Shown: positions 8,511 through 18,184, numbered from the stretch's first letter. The stretch: DNA of 64,000 bases from Phycisphaeraceae bacterium (GCA_019636845.1 JAHBWV010000001.1:1736001-1800000); one strand, 5' to 3'. Program-made: numbers and translations. The notes: generated by a model from the sequence alone, not told the origin.

Positions 8511-11500
8511 TCACGGCTTGGGATCGGACTTGGTCTCGGCCTTTGGCGGGGACGGGGGCGGAGCGGTTGGTGCGGGTGGTGGGACGGACTTAGCTGTTGA
8601 CGAAGAGGACGGCGGGGCGACGTCCTCGCCCGTGCGGCTCGTGCCCGATGTCGCGTGGATCGAGTCGGCCGCACCAAGACCGGCGAGCGCGGGCGTGGGT
8701 TCATCCTTCTCCCACACTTCGGGCCTGGGTCCGGGCAAGCCGTCATTGCTCTTGCCGGTAAAGATGCGATAGAGGGCCGGGAGAACAACCAGCGTCAAGA
8801 GCGTACTGGAGATCAGGCCGCCGATAACGACGGTGGCGAGGGGCCGCTGCACCTCCGAACCGGTGCCTCGCGCCAGCGCCATGGGTACGAAGCCAAGGGA
8901 GGCCACCAGCGCGGTCATCAGGACAGGACGCAGTCGCGTGATCGAGCCGTGGATGATCGCATCTTCCAGCTTCTCGCCCTTCTCGCGCAGCTGGTTGATG
9001 AAGATGATCATGACGAGGCCGTTCAAGACGGCGACACCCGACAGCGCGATGAAGCCCACCGCCGCCGAAATGGAGAACGGCATGCCACGGACCCACAGAG
9101 CGATCACGCCGCCGGTGAGACCCAGGGGCACCGCCGCAAAGACGAGCAGTGAGTACTTGAAACTCTTGAATGTGGCAAAGAGCAGGAGCAGGATCAGCAG
9201 GAAACAGATCGGCACGACGATCGTGAGGCGTTCCTTGGCCGCCACGAGATTCTCGTACTGCCCGCCCCACACCAACCATTGCCCGGCGGGGAGGTTGACC
9301 TGCGCCATCTTGACCTGTGCCTCGTTGACGAAGGAACCCAGGTCCCTCCCTCGCACGTTGCACTGCACGACGATGCGCCGCTTGCCGTTCTCGCGGCTGA
9401 TCTGGTTGACGCCCTCGGCGATCTCGACCTTTGCCACCACGCCCAGCGGCACGAAGCCCATCTCCTCCTGCCCTTGCAGCAGACCGGTGCCCCCGTCGAT
9501 GCTGGCCAGTTGCACGGCCTGCTTGGGCTCGCCCTCGCCGCGCGGCAGCGGGATCGGGAGTCGATCAAGCATGTCGATCTTGCCGCGCAGGTCGTCTGGA
9601 AGGCGCACCACCAAGTCAAAGCGGCGGTCTCCCTCGAAGACCAGCCCCGCTTCGCGGCCACCCATCGCGACCGCCACAACCTCCTGCACGTCCGAAACGT
9701 TGAGGCCGTAGCGGGCCAGGGCCGCGCGATCGGGCTCAACGGTCATGACGGGCAATCCCTCGGTCTGCTCGACCTTGGCATCGGCCGCGCCGGGCACGCT
9801 CTGGAGCGTTGCGAGCACGCTCGCGGCGGTCTTCTGCATCGACGCGAAGTCGTCGCCGTAGACCTTGACGGCCACATCGCCGCGCACGCCCGAGATGAGT
9901 TCGTTGAAGCGCATCTGGATGGGCTGGGTGAACTCGTAGTTGTTGCCGGGGACGGTCTGGAGCGTGAGTTCGAGCAGACGTTGCACCTTGCCCTTGTGGC
10001 CTTCGGGCGGCGGTCCGTGGGCGTGCGCATCCTCTTCGCCTCCTTCCGCTCCACCAGCACCGTGGTCGTCATGGCCGGCGTGGGCGTCGCCGTGCGAGCC
10101 CATCTTCTCCATCTCCTCGGTCTTCTGGGCGATGAGTTTGTCGAGTTCGGCCTCGCTCCGCCACTGGCTCTTGTCCTTGAAGATGATGAAGGTGTCCGAC
10201 ACGTTGGGGGGCATGGGGTCGCTGGCCAGTTCGGCCGTGCCGGTCTTGGAATAGACGAACGCGACCTCGGGGAACGAGGAGACGGTCTTCTCCACGTCGT
10301 ACTGCATCTTCTGGGATTGCGTGATCCCGGTGGAGGCGATGCGCATGGCGTGCATCGCGATGTCTTTCTCGTCAAGCGTGGGGACGAACTCTTGTCCCAG
10401 CCGCGTGAACAACGCCAGAGAGCCGACGAACAGCACCACCGCAGTCACGACCACCGCGTAGCGGAGTTTCACCGCCCAGCGGACCACCGGCTCGTAGATC
10501 ACCTTGGCCCACCGCACCAGGAACATGTCCTTCTCCGTGACCTTCCCGGTGATGCACAGGGCCACCATCGCGGGAATGAAGGTCAGGGAGAGGATGAAGG
10601 CCGCGATGAGGGCGAGGATGACCGTGATGGCCATCGGGTGGAACATCTTGCCCTCGACGCCCGAGAGGGCGAGGATGGGGAAGTAGACCGTGATGATGAT
10701 CGCCTCGCCGAAAGCCGTGGCCTTGCGGACCTCCTTGCTCGCGTCAAAGACGATGTGCAGACGCTCCTGGAGCGTGAGGAGCCTGCCCTTGTGGTGCTGC
10801 TCCTCCGCCAGTCGCCGCAGGCAGTTCTCGACAATGATGACCGCGCCGTCCACGATCAGGCCGAAGTCGATCGCGCCCAGGGACATAAGGTTACCGCTCA
10901 CGCGCGTCTGCACCATGCCCGTTGCGGTCATCAGCATCGACAGTGGGATCGCCAGTCCGCAGATGATCGCCGCCCGCCAGTTGCCGAGCATCAGCAGCAG
11001 GACCACGATCACCAGGATCGCGCCCTCCAGGAGGTTCTTTTTCACCGTCGAAATGGTCGCGTCCACCAGTTTGGTCCGGTTCAGGACCGTCTTGGCCTTG
11101 ATCCCTTCGGGAAGCGAGCGCTGGATCGTGGCCATCTTCGCGTCCACCGCCGCCGAGACGGTCCGGCTGTTGGCCCCGATGAGCATGATGGCCGTGCCCA
11201 CAACCACGTCCTCGCCGTTCTCGCTGGCCGAGCCGGTGCGGAGTTCCCGCCCTAGCCCCACACCCCCCGGCCTAACCACATCGCGGACATACACGGGTAC
11301 GCCGTTGCGCGTCCCGAGGACGATGCTCTCGATCTCCTCGATGGATTGGATGCGTCCGGTGGCGCGAACGAGGTAACTCTCCCCCTTGTGCTCGACATAG
11401 CCGGCGCCGGTGGAGACGTTGTTCTTCTCCAACGCCTCGATCACGTTGTGGAACGTCAATCCGTAGGAGACGAGTTTCATCGGATCGGGCTGGACGTGGT

Positions 11501-12152
11501 ACTGCTTGACGAAGCCGCCGATGGCGTCCACGCCCGCCACATCCTTCACGCCCTTGAGTTGCGGGCGGATGATCCAGTCCTGAACCTCGCGCAGATACGA
11601 CGCGAGTTCAACTTCGGACTTGAGCCGCCGCCCCTCGGGCGAAAGGTACGAGCCATCGGACTGCCACCCGACCTTGCCGTCCTCGATCTTGGCACCCTTC
11701 CCATGCGGGTGCTCGTACTCGACGGTGTACATGTAGACCTCGCCCAGCCCGGTGGCGATGGGGCCCATGAGCGTCTCGACGCCCGGCGGCAGGCTCCCGC
11801 CCGCTTCGCGGAGCCGCTCGCCAACTTGCTGGCGCGCGAAGTAGATGTCCACACCGTCGTCAAAGACCGCCGTCACCTGTGAGAACCCGTTGCGCGACAG
11901 CGATCGTGTATATTGCAAACCGGGAATGCCAGCGAGCGCGTTCTCCATCGGGAACGTCACTTGCTGCTCGACCTCAAAGGGCGACAGGCTCGCCGCGACG
12001 GCGTTGATCTGCACCTGGTTGTTGGTGATGTCCGGGACAGCGTCGATCGGGAGTTTCTGGAGTTGGAAGAAGCCGACGGCGGCGACCACCGCCGTCAGGA
12101 TCACGACGAGCCAGCGGTTCTTGATTGAGAAGTGGAGCAGGGATTCAAGCAT
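8511..12152 (-). CDS. czcA: HME-RND heavy-metal efflux pump, CzcA-like
   Basis: This 1213-residue proton-driven pump exports metal through an adaptor and TolC channel. It shows the two-fold RND repeat with 12 helices and two large periplasmic loops. The helix-4 signature DFGLIVDGAVIIVEN matches DFGxxxDGAxxxVEN, associated with divalent metals (Co/Zn/Cd), not the Cu/Ag form. A His/Asp/Glu-rich insertion at about residues 684-719 (GSHGDAHAGHDDHG and onward) extends a periplasmic loop. The C-terminus has an extra Pro/Ser/Lys-rich tail after the last helix, making the protein longer than the usual 1040-1070 residues. The start is 30 bases after the adaptor gene. Confidence 0.93.
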   Translation of the reverse strand: MLESLLHFSIKNRWLVVILTAVVAAVGFFQLQKLPIDAVPDITNNQVQINAVAASLSPFEVEQQVTFPMENALAGIPGLQYTRSLSRNGFSQVTAVFDDGVDIYFARQQVGERLREAGGSLPPGVETLMGPIATGLGEVYMYTVEYEHPHGKGAKIEDGKVGWQSDGSYLSPEGRRLKSEVELASYLREVQDWIIRPQLKGVKDVAGVDAIGGFVKQYHVQPDPMKLVSYGLTFHNVIEALEKNNVSTGAGYVEHKGESYLVRATGRIQSIEEIESIVLGTRNGVPVYVRDVVRPGGVGLGRELRTGSASENGEDVVVGTAIMLIGANSRTVSAAVDAKMATIQRSLPEGIKAKTVLNRTKLVDATISTVKKNLLEGAILVIVVLLLMLGNWRAAIICGLAIPLSMLMTATGMVQTRVSGNLMSLGAIDFGLIVDGAVIIVENCLRRLAEEQHHKGRLLTLQERLHIVFDASKEVRKATAFGEAIIITVYFPILALSGVEGKMFHPMAITVILALIAAFILSLTFIPAMVALCITGKVTEKDMFLVRWAKVIYEPVVRWAVKLRYAVVVTAVVLFVGSLALFTRLGQEFVPTLDEKDIAMHAMRIASTGITQSQKMQYDVEKTVSSFPEVAFVYSKTGTAELASDPMPPNVSDTFIIFKDKSQWRSEAELDKLIAQKTEEMEKMGSHGDAHAGHDDHGAGGAEGGEEDAHAHGPPPEGHKGKVQRLLELTLQTVPGNNYEFTQPIQMRFNELISGVRGDVAVKVYGDDFASMQKTAASVLATLQSVPGAADAKVEQTEGLPVMTVEPDRAALARYGLNVSDVQEVVAVAMGGREAGLVFEGDRRFDLVVRLPDDLRGKIDMLDRLPIPLPRGEGEPKQAVQLASIDGGTGLLQGQEEMGFVPLGVVAKVEIAEGVNQISRENGKRRIVVQCNVRGRDLGSFVNEAQVKMAQVNLPAGQWLVWGGQYENLVAAKERLTIVVPICFLLILLLLFATFKSFKYSLLVFAAVPLGLTGGVIALWVRGMPFSISAAVGFIALSGVAVLNGLVMIIFINQLREKGEKLEDAIIHGSITRLRPVLMTALVASLGFVPMALARGTGSEVQRPLATVVIGGLISSTLLTLVVLPALYRIFTGKSNDGLPGPRPEVWEKDEPTPALAGLGAADSIHATSGTSRTGEDVAPPSSSSTAKSVPPPAPTAPPPSPPKAETKSDPKP

Positions 12153-12182
12153 GGGATGGGTCTCCTTGAGCGGCGTACTGGT

Positions 12183-13547
12183 TTAGTGCTCGTGCGCCGC
12201 GGAGCCCTTGCCGAGCTCTGCCTTGAGAATGAACGTGCCAGCGATGACAAACCGCTCGCCCTCGACTAACCCGGCATAGACGGGAACCAAGCCGCCGATG
12301 GGCTTGCCGACGGTGACGGCTCGCTTGGCGAAGGTGTTGGGTTCGTTGGCCACGGGGACAAAGACGGCCGGGCCGCCCTCCACGGTCTGGATCGCCTCGT
12401 CGGGGATCGCGACCATCGGTGCCGGGTCCGTGCCGCCCGGCATGGATGCCACGATCTCGGCCTGCGCGAACATGCCGGGGCGGAGCATGAGTCCGTTCTC
12501 GAGCGAGGCGGGCACTTCGATACGCACTTGGGCGGTGCGGGTGGTCGGGTCCACCAGCGGGGCAATGAACGCAACCACGCCCTCAAACTTCGGGGCGGCC
12601 ACACCTTCGCTCTCGCCCGTCGCCGAGCCGATGGTGATCCACGCCCTGGCCCCGACGGCGATGCCCGCGAGTTTGGCCTCGGGCACATCGGCCAGCACCC
12701 AGAGCAGACGCGTGTCGGCAAGGATCATCAAGGCCTCGCGGTCGGGGCCGACGAGTTCGCCCAGGGTGACCTCGCGTTGCACGACTTGCCCATCGATCGC
12801 GGCCTTGATCGCGTGACGCGGCGCGATCTCGCTCGTGCTCGCGAGGGTGGCGACCTCGTCCTGCTTCATTCCAAGGAGGTGCAACCGGTTCTCGGAAGCC
12901 ATCGCGGCGGCCTCGGCGGCCTTGACGCCCGCGATTGTGGCCTTGTGCTCGGCCTCTCGGCGCTGCACCTCGGTGAGCGAGATGCCCTGCGACTGCTCGT
13001 ACAGCCCCTTGGCCCGCTCCCACGCGATCTTGCTGAGTTCGACGGCTGGCCCAGCGGTCAGCACCGCAGTCTTCTTCTGGAGGTAGTCCGCCTGGGCCTC
13101 GCCGAGTTCGGGGCTTTCGATGATCACCAGTTCCTGCCCGGCCTTGACCATGTCGCCCAATCGAACTTTCACTTCGACCGCGCGGCCCCGCAGCGGCGAG
13201 CCCACGTGCGCCATGGCCTCGGTGTTGAACGCGACGCGAGCGGGAGTCACCACTGTCGGCTTCAGCACCCAGAGTTGTGCGGACTCTGCTTTCACGCCGT
13301 AGCGTTCGACGGCTTCGGCGGTGAGCTTGACCTCGTCGGTGTGCTCCTGTTTCCCACCGCTTTCAGAGCCGTGGTCGTGGCCCGCGTGCTCATCGGCCTT
13401 GGCGGGCGTCTTCGCGCCGTGATCGTGACCATCCCCCTCGGCGTGCTTCTTGCAACCGGTCAAGACGACCAGCATCACGACGGCGGCGGCGATTGCTGGA
13501 GAATGGAAGCGAGTGAGTATTCCGTGGTTCATCTTCGTGGTTCTCAT
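12183..13547 (-). CDS. czcB: RND efflux periplasmic adaptor, CzcB-like lipoprotein
   Basis: This is a 454-residue membrane-fusion protein. The signal peptide ends in the lipobox VLTGC at residues 28-32, so a lipid anchor is expected. A His-rich N-terminal stretch follows (GDGHDHG, EHAGHDHGSE), as in CzcB/CusB proteins that hand metal to the pump. Barrel-sandwich, coiled-coil (about 170-220) and beta-barrel domains follow in the usual order. It lies between the TolC and RND genes, the classic tripartite order. Confidence 0.9.
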   Translation of the reverse strand: MRTTKMNHGILTRFHSPAIAAAVVMLVVLTGCKKHAEGDGHDHGAKTPAKADEHAGHDHGSESGGKQEHTDEVKLTAEAVERYGVKAESAQLWVLKPTVVTPARVAFNTEAMAHVGSPLRGRAVEVKVRLGDMVKAGQELVIIESPELGEAQADYLQKKTAVLTAGPAVELSKIAWERAKGLYEQSQGISLTEVQRREAEHKATIAGVKAAEAAAMASENRLHLLGMKQDEVATLASTSEIAPRHAIKAAIDGQVVQREVTLGELVGPDREALMILADTRLLWVLADVPEAKLAGIAVGARAWITIGSATGESEGVAAPKFEGVVAFIAPLVDPTTRTAQVRIEVPASLENGLMLRPGMFAQAEIVASMPGGTDPAPMVAIPDEAIQTVEGGPAVFVPVANEPNTFAKRAVTVGKPIGGLVPVYAGLVEGERFVIAGTFILKAELGKGSAAHEH

Positions 13548-13604
13548 AGAGGATCTCGCGATCTGGCTTTGGGTCTCGGCGGTGGTGTTTGCAGGTGGCT
13601 GGCG

Positions 13605-15083
13605 TTAGCGGTACGGGGACGCTGGTAGGGCTGAGAGCGGCGAAGCACTCGCGCTCCCACTCGCCGGAGCGGGTTGCGATGCTGTGGGCGACGAGGGTGA
13701 AGTCAGGAGCGGCACGGCCACCCCGGGCCCGCCAACCGCACGCTGGAGACGGACGAACGCGGTTGCGGCCTGCCTCTCAACCTCGATCGCTTTCGCCTGG
13801 GTCAGTCGAAGGTCCTGCTCAGCGAGGAAGAGTGCGGTCACATCGCTCTGGCCGGCGCGGTAGGCGTCTTCCGCAAGCGTGCGGCGTTGCTGCTGGAGCG
13901 GGATCAACTCACCGCGGATGCGGGCGAGGTTCGCGTTGCTGGCGGTCATAGTCTGATACGCGACGCGAACATCCTCAACGATCTTGCGCCGGGCAAGCGT
14001 CAGTTCGTGCCTCGCCTCAAGCTGCTCGGCTGTCACCCGTGCTCGCTTGGCCTGACCCATGTCGAAAATGGGCAGCGGCGTTGATACAGATGGACCTGCA
14101 AACCACTTGTCGTCCCGCTGAGCATCGACGCCGACGCTTGCGCCCTCCCACGGCAGCAGGCGAACGATCGCTTCATCATCGCCCAGCGCCCGAAGCTTCC
14201 AGGCAATGGCCTGGATCTCAGGACGGTGCAGGAGCGCCGAATCGACCCAACGGGACTCGGGCTGAAGGTCGGTGCCCGGCGCGGTCCACGCATCCAGCGT
14301 CCAGGATGCAGCAGAAGAGGGTTCACCGATCAGGCGCGCGAGCCGTAATCGTTCTTCTTGCTCGGAGAGGACGGATTGATCGATCTCGACTTGCAGTTCC
14401 ACACGCTGCGCCTGGAGGGTGGCCAGGTCGCTGCGCGTCCCTTCGCCGGCGTCTAGCCTGGATTTAGCAACCGCCGCGAGGCGCTCCAGAAGCACCATCC
14501 GATCACGCAGCAGCGGCACGAGTTCCGCCGCGGCCTGAGCCGTCGCGTACCGCTCCTGCACCTCGCTGGCAACGTCGATCGCCACGGTCACCGCATCGGC
14601 AGCGGCCTGCCGGAGCCGATTGTCAGCGGCGCTGGAGCGACGGGGAATCTGCAGTGCCTGGACAAAGTCCTGTGCCAGCGATGCTTCGATCTGCGGCTTT
14701 CCCGGCCCCCATCGGAGCACGACATTCAGTACAGGGTTCGGAAGCAGTCTCGATTGATCCGCGTCCGCGAGCGCAATGCGCACTCGCGCCATCGCGGCCT
14801 GAAGTCCGGGGTCGGTGGTGACGGCTCTCTTGAGAGCCTCGGCCAACGTGAGGGTGCCGCCTGGCGCACTTGGCTCGTCGAGCGGGCCGCCGTCGGGGCC
14901 GACGGCGATGAACTCGATTGGAGCGGATAGTCCCGCAGCCTCGGCGGCGCTCTGAGCAGCGTCTACGTCCGCCCGTGGCGTAGACTGGCAGCCTGTGTTG
15001 AGCGCTGCAGAGATGATCAGCGCCAGAGCGGCCCCGATCGGGCGGTGAAACGATGCGTTGACGTGGGTGCTTCTTGGGTTCAT
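13605..15083 (-). CDS. czcC: TolC-family outer-membrane efflux channel
   Basis: This is an outer-membrane factor of 492 residues from the ATG at 15083 (MNPRSTHVNASFHRP). That start is preceded by AAGG and followed by a signal peptide with lipobox LNTGC. Two homologous repeats of long Ala/Arg/Gln/Leu-rich helices are visible (for example LTLAEALKRAVTTDPGLQAA and DVRVAYQTMTASNANLARIRGEL), typical of the CusC/CzcC family. It would complete the tripartite pump with the downstream adaptor and RND proteins. An in-frame extension to 15260 has no signal-like N-terminus. Confidence 0.88.
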   Translation of the reverse strand: MNPRSTHVNASFHRPIGAALALIISAALNTGCQSTPRADVDAAQSAAEAAGLSAPIEFIAVGPDGGPLDEPSAPGGTLTLAEALKRAVTTDPGLQAAMARVRIALADADQSRLLPNPVLNVVLRWGPGKPQIEASLAQDFVQALQIPRRSSAADNRLRQAAADAVTVAIDVASEVQERYATAQAAAELVPLLRDRMVLLERLAAVAKSRLDAGEGTRSDLATLQAQRVELQVEIDQSVLSEQEERLRLARLIGEPSSAASWTLDAWTAPGTDLQPESRWVDSALLHRPEIQAIAWKLRALGDDEAIVRLLPWEGASVGVDAQRDDKWFAGPSVSTPLPIFDMGQAKRARVTAEQLEARHELTLARRKIVEDVRVAYQTMTASNANLARIRGELIPLQQQRRTLAEDAYRAGQSDVTALFLAEQDLRLTQAKAIEVERQAATAFVRLQRAVGGPGVAVPLLTSPSSPTASQPAPASGSASASPLSALPASPYR

Positions 15084-15334
15084 GGTGGACCTTGGTTGCG
15101 GGAATGCTGGGCCGGGATGTCCCGTGACCGACGGTGTCCACCACGAGCACAGAATCAGGTCGATTCCGCGAGTGGCCCGACGGCCCGGGTCCGAGAGCAC
15201 AGGTTGTTGAGATATCCGCACTGTCCGCGGAGGGTGGTCGTCACGTCGCGCAGCGACCATGCGGGTCCATGCGCAATGACAACACGATCACCTCGGCCGA
15301 TGAAGCGGCGAAAGGTGATCGGGCCAGCTCAAAA

Positions 15335-15787
15335 CTAAACGATGAGGATGACCGAGCGCAAACGCGCAAGCGAGTCGGGAGGACGATCGCGATCGACCTC
15401 AGGGTGGCGCGGGCTCACCGGCTGATAGGTCGTGAATGACCAGTGGTCCCAGAGAATCGCCACGAGAGCCGCCGCGAAGACTGGCTCCAAAGACACACTC
15501 GATGGAATCAACTTGGCTGCCGCCGCTTGCGAGCTTAGGGGCTCGTCTTCACACGGCGTCGGCGGGGCATCGTCGGATTCGTGGTTGTCATCCGCGGCAT
15601 GAACCCCAGGATCGATACAAGCCTTGAGACACGCGCCCTGAGATGTCTTGATGCACGCATACTCAATGCGAGTGTCGCCCGAGGCATCCGTGCACCGTAC
15701 GCCCATTGACGCAAACAGCGTCTGCCCGAGGCCAAAGGCCACAAGGCAGAGGAGGGTAATCAGGTGTTTGGGCAATGATCGGTTCAT
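15335..15787 (-). CDS. Small exported Cys-containing protein heading the czc-like operon
   Basis: This 150-residue protein has a signal-like N-terminus (MNRSLPKHLITLLCLVAFGLG), a middle with spaced Cys (VRCTD, YACIK, ACLKAC), an acidic linker, a hydrophobic Trp-containing segment (AAALVAILWDHW) and the C-terminal tail SLARLRSVILIV. The tail and layout match the proteins at 4768-5238 and 54955-55440 but are more divergent; the HC of the tail is RS here. It is the first gene before tolC/adaptor/RND, separated from tolC by about 250 bases. No known family is recognised. Confidence 0.65.
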   Translation of the reverse strand: MNRSLPKHLITLLCLVAFGLGQTLFASMGVRCTDASGDTRIEYACIKTSQGACLKACIDPGVHAADDNHESDDAPPTPCEDEPLSSQAAAAKLIPSSVSLEPVFAAALVAILWDHWSFTTYQPVSPRHPEVDRDRPPDSLARLRSVILIV

Positions 15788-15803
15788 GGGTATCGAGGTA
15801 CAC

Positions 15804-15809
15804 AGTATA
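15804..15809 (-). promoter_or_regulatory. -10 element of the Cys-containing leader gene
   Basis: The minus strand reads GCCCGTATACTG. TATACT lies 16 bases before the ATG at 15787. This is the same -10 hexamer seen before the other two leader genes and before copZ. Confidence 0.45.
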
Positions 15810-15902
15810 CGGGCTCCTCGCCCGGAAGTTCACGGATCGAATATCGGTCCCTTTCATTGCGGACTGAACGCTGATACCGGTCAATCCGGCCTTGGCGGCA
15901 GC

Positions 15903-16545
15903 TCATTGAGGAGCACCGTGTCGTCTTTGGTTGTTCCTTTCCATCCGACTGAGTCCGAGGCCTCGGTTCGCGGACCAAAGTGGTTGGTGGCGGCATCGAT
16001 TCTCCTCCACCCACGTCCCGGCGAAGAGATGCGCTGCTTTCAGGAACGACGAGGCGTCGGGATTGGACTTCGACTCTCCGACCGTCGGGTGGAAGTACGC
16101 GGGCGGGTAGAGAGCAACGTCGTCGTACTGGGTGACCACGCGAGCGAGGAGCCCCGGTCCGGCTTGATCGCCAACGTACCGGCGCTCGAAGAAAGACTCT
16201 TCGATCATCGCCACCATGTGCCACATCGCCGGGTGGTTGGCCGGAAAGCCCATCGCCGCGTTGGAGACGATGTCGAGTTGCTCGCACGCGGCCCAGGCAC
16301 GAACTTCGGGCGGACACATCTCGTCGAGCGGACGGATGGGCTTCACGTCGGTGTCGAGGTAGACGCCGCCGAAGCGGGCCAGGAGTTCCAGCCGCAGGAT
16401 GTCCGAGCGCATCACGCAGCCGGGCGTGCCGCCGACGCCGCCACAGGCTTCCCAGGCGTTGCGGTTGAGGATCGGCGGCAGGCTGTGGTCGGTCCACAGC
16501 CGCATCTCCCAGTGCGGGTTCATCTCGGCGAAGGCCCGAAAAACC
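15903..16545 (-). pseudogene. 5'-truncated glycosyltransferase (DXD sugar-binding family)
   Basis: The reading frame encodes the core of a Gly_transf_sug/OCH1-like glycosyltransferase: NPHWEMRLWTD, then CVMRSDILRLELLARFGGVYLDTDV with the DTD metal/sugar site, and the later part of the domain. The usual N-terminus (about 20-40 residues before NPxW) is missing. The sequence upstream of about 16,545 is unrelated, and an open frame continues into it only by chance. Most likely DNA was inserted or joined here. The 5' part is not elsewhere in the window. Confidence 0.7.
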
Positions 16546-16599
16546 TTCCTGCTTATGCGTAATCGCGATAGGTCCACACGAACAACCGCTCGAGTCGTA

Positions 16600-16628
16600 G
16601 TGACGCCCGGTCCCCAGCGGTTTACGAT
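16600..16628 (+). promoter_or_regulatory. Candidate promoter of the replication-like operon
   Basis: GTGACG (16600) and TACGAT (16623) are separated by 17 bases. The ATG at 16637 is 8 bases after the -10, so the message would have almost no leader. Confidence 0.3.
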
Positions 16629-16636
16629 CGGGCTGC

Positions 16637-17785
16637 ATGAATCAGGAACTGGCAAAGGCGATTGAAGACCTCCTCCGTCGCATACCGGACAAGTGGCAAC
16701 GTGTGGATACCGACCAGTTCTCGGTTAACGAGCAGCAATCGCTCCTGCGCCTTGTGGGAGCGGGACTTGTGGAACGGCGCAACACCATCCGCCTGGACAT
16801 GGCGGGCCAGAACGAGGGCTTTGAGGCCACCATCGCCGTGACGGGCGAGGCGGGGTTGCTTCAAGCGATCGAGCCAGCGCTCGCCGAGTCCTGGAGCCGA
16901 TGGTCGGGGGCCATTGAAGACTGGCGTCGGCGCACGGGGTCGGCCAGCCGGCCGTTCAGGGTCACGAAAATCGGCGGCGACGAATGGCGACTTACCGAGC
17001 ACGGGCTGCTCGCGAGAGCGGACCTCAGCATTCCCTTGGACCCGAAGCTGTCCCGCGAGCACGCCGCGGTCATCGCCAGTCGAGAGCGGGTGGTCGATTT
17101 CGTGATGAAGGCCGGCGCTCTCGAGGATCGCCCTCCGGTACATGGCACCGGACAGCTTGTCTCCCTTCGCAGCGTGGCCGCCGAGACGACCGCACCTTCG
17201 AGCTCGCCGCCGACCACCCATGTGAACCTGACCAACGCCACGGATATCGCTGCGGCCTTCCGCGAAGCGATGCTGCCGATGGTGGAGGCCATCGTGGGTG
17301 GGGCAGTCCGCGACTCGGGTCGCGCGAAGGCTCCGAATGCACCACAGGCCGGCGCGATGTCATGGCAAGAAGCGATGCGTGTGGCCGAGGAACACGTCAA
17401 GAAGCACGGCGGCTTCTTCCCCGGCCGCAACGAACTCGCCAGCATCGTTGGTTGCTCCCCAGCGACGATGACGAAAGTGCTCAAGCACTCCGCGTATCTC
17501 AAGGCCCGGCGCGCGGAGTCACCGGGGTCGGGCAAGGCCAAGGAGGTTGGTTCGTCCATCGAACACGGCGACACCCCGAGAGTTGCCAAGTCCAAGCAGG
17601 AAGCGATTGATGATCGCATCGACGCCGGAGAACCCCACGCGCCCCTTGACGCCTATCACGCCGGCGATGACGAGGCACCCGCAGACCGCGACGAAGCGAT
17701 CGCGAATCTGATCGCGCAGCAGAGGGCTGAGCGCATGCGAGAGGAACGCCAGGGGAAAGCAGCCAAGAAGCGGCCGGAGCGATAG
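16637..17785 (+). CDS. Unknown protein with C-terminal helix-turn-helix-like segment
   Basis: This 382-residue protein starts MNQELAKAIEDLLRRIPDKW. The N-terminal half has a winged-helix flavour (SVNEQQSLLRLVGAGLVERRNTIRL). A Thr/Ser/Pro linker follows at about 180-195. Then comes a segment typical of helix-turn-helix DNA binding near 255-295 (GFFPGRNELASIVGCSPATMTKVLKHSAYLKA). The C-terminus is very polar and basic. It is the first gene of the plus-strand element, facing away from the broken glycosyltransferase. A regulator or replication-initiation role is possible, but I recognise no family. Confidence 0.65.
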   Translation: MNQELAKAIEDLLRRIPDKWQRVDTDQFSVNEQQSLLRLVGAGLVERRNTIRLDMAGQNEGFEATIAVTGEAGLLQAIEPALAESWSRWSGAIEDWRRRTGSASRPFRVTKIGGDEWRLTEHGLLARADLSIPLDPKLSREHAAVIASRERVVDFVMKAGALEDRPPVHGTGQLVSLRSVAAETTAPSSSPPTTHVNLTNATDIAAAFREAMLPMVEAIVGGAVRDSGRAKAPNAPQAGAMSWQEAMRVAEEHVKKHGGFFPGRNELASIVGCSPATMTKVLKHSAYLKARRAESPGSGKAKEVGSSIEHGDTPRVAKSKQEAIDDRIDAGEPHAPLDAYHAGDDEAPADRDEAIANLIAQQRAERMREERQGKAAKKRPER

Positions 17786-17810
17786 GTCGTTGCCAAGCTC
17801 TGTGCCCGGT

Positions 17811-17830
17811 GGTCGCGACCAGTCGCGACC
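17811..17830. repeat. Tandem TCGCGACC repeats
   Basis: GGTCGCGACC (a perfect palindrome) is followed directly by AGTCGCGACC. A half-related CGCGACCA occurs at 17871. They lie in the 140-base gap before the gene at 17927 and may be an operator. A GC-rich hairpin (17894-17910, CCGGGC/GCCCGG) follows. Confidence 0.45.
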
Positions 17831-17926
17831 GGTCTCAACCTTGCCAATACCGAGACATACGACGTAGTCACGCGACCACTTGCGGACTTGTAACCGGGCC
17901 CATCGCCCGGGAACGGAGTCGCCGCA

Positions 17927-18184
17927 ATGGCAACCGCGTCCCCAGTCAAGTGTCATAGTTCATCGCCGCCGCCTGTTCTGATTACCGCCGGGGTGATCGC
18001 CAGTGAGCTCGGCCAACCCATCCATCGCGTCGTGCGGGTCTTGGCCACGCGCCCGTGGATCAAGCCGGCCGCTTTGGCCGGCCGGATCCGGCTGTTTGAC
18101 CGCCGGGCCATCGAGCAGGTCCGCGCCGAGCTCGTCGCGATCGATCGTCGCCGCGTGCCACTCGGGCAAGGCGGTGCGGCTTGA
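17927..18184 (+). CDS. Small helix-turn-helix (excisionase-like) protein
   Basis: This is an 85-residue protein with ITAGVIASELGQPIHRVVRVLATRPWIKPAALAGRIRLFDRRAIEQVRAEL. The pattern is a MerR/excisionase-type winged HTH that picks a start residue, a recognition helix and a RLFDRRAIEQV wing. It is probably a DNA-binding regulator or directionality factor of the element. Its stop TGA overlaps the TTG start of the next gene. Confidence 0.65.
   Translation: MATASPVKCHSSSPPPVLITAGVIASELGQPIHRVVRVLATRPWIKPAALAGRIRLFDRRAIEQVRAELVAIDRRRVPLGQGGAA

Noticed and set aside
15784..16638. Second minus-strand frame (284 codons) across the broken glycosyltransferase
   Set aside because: The glycosyltransferase motifs lie in the other frame; this one has no domain.
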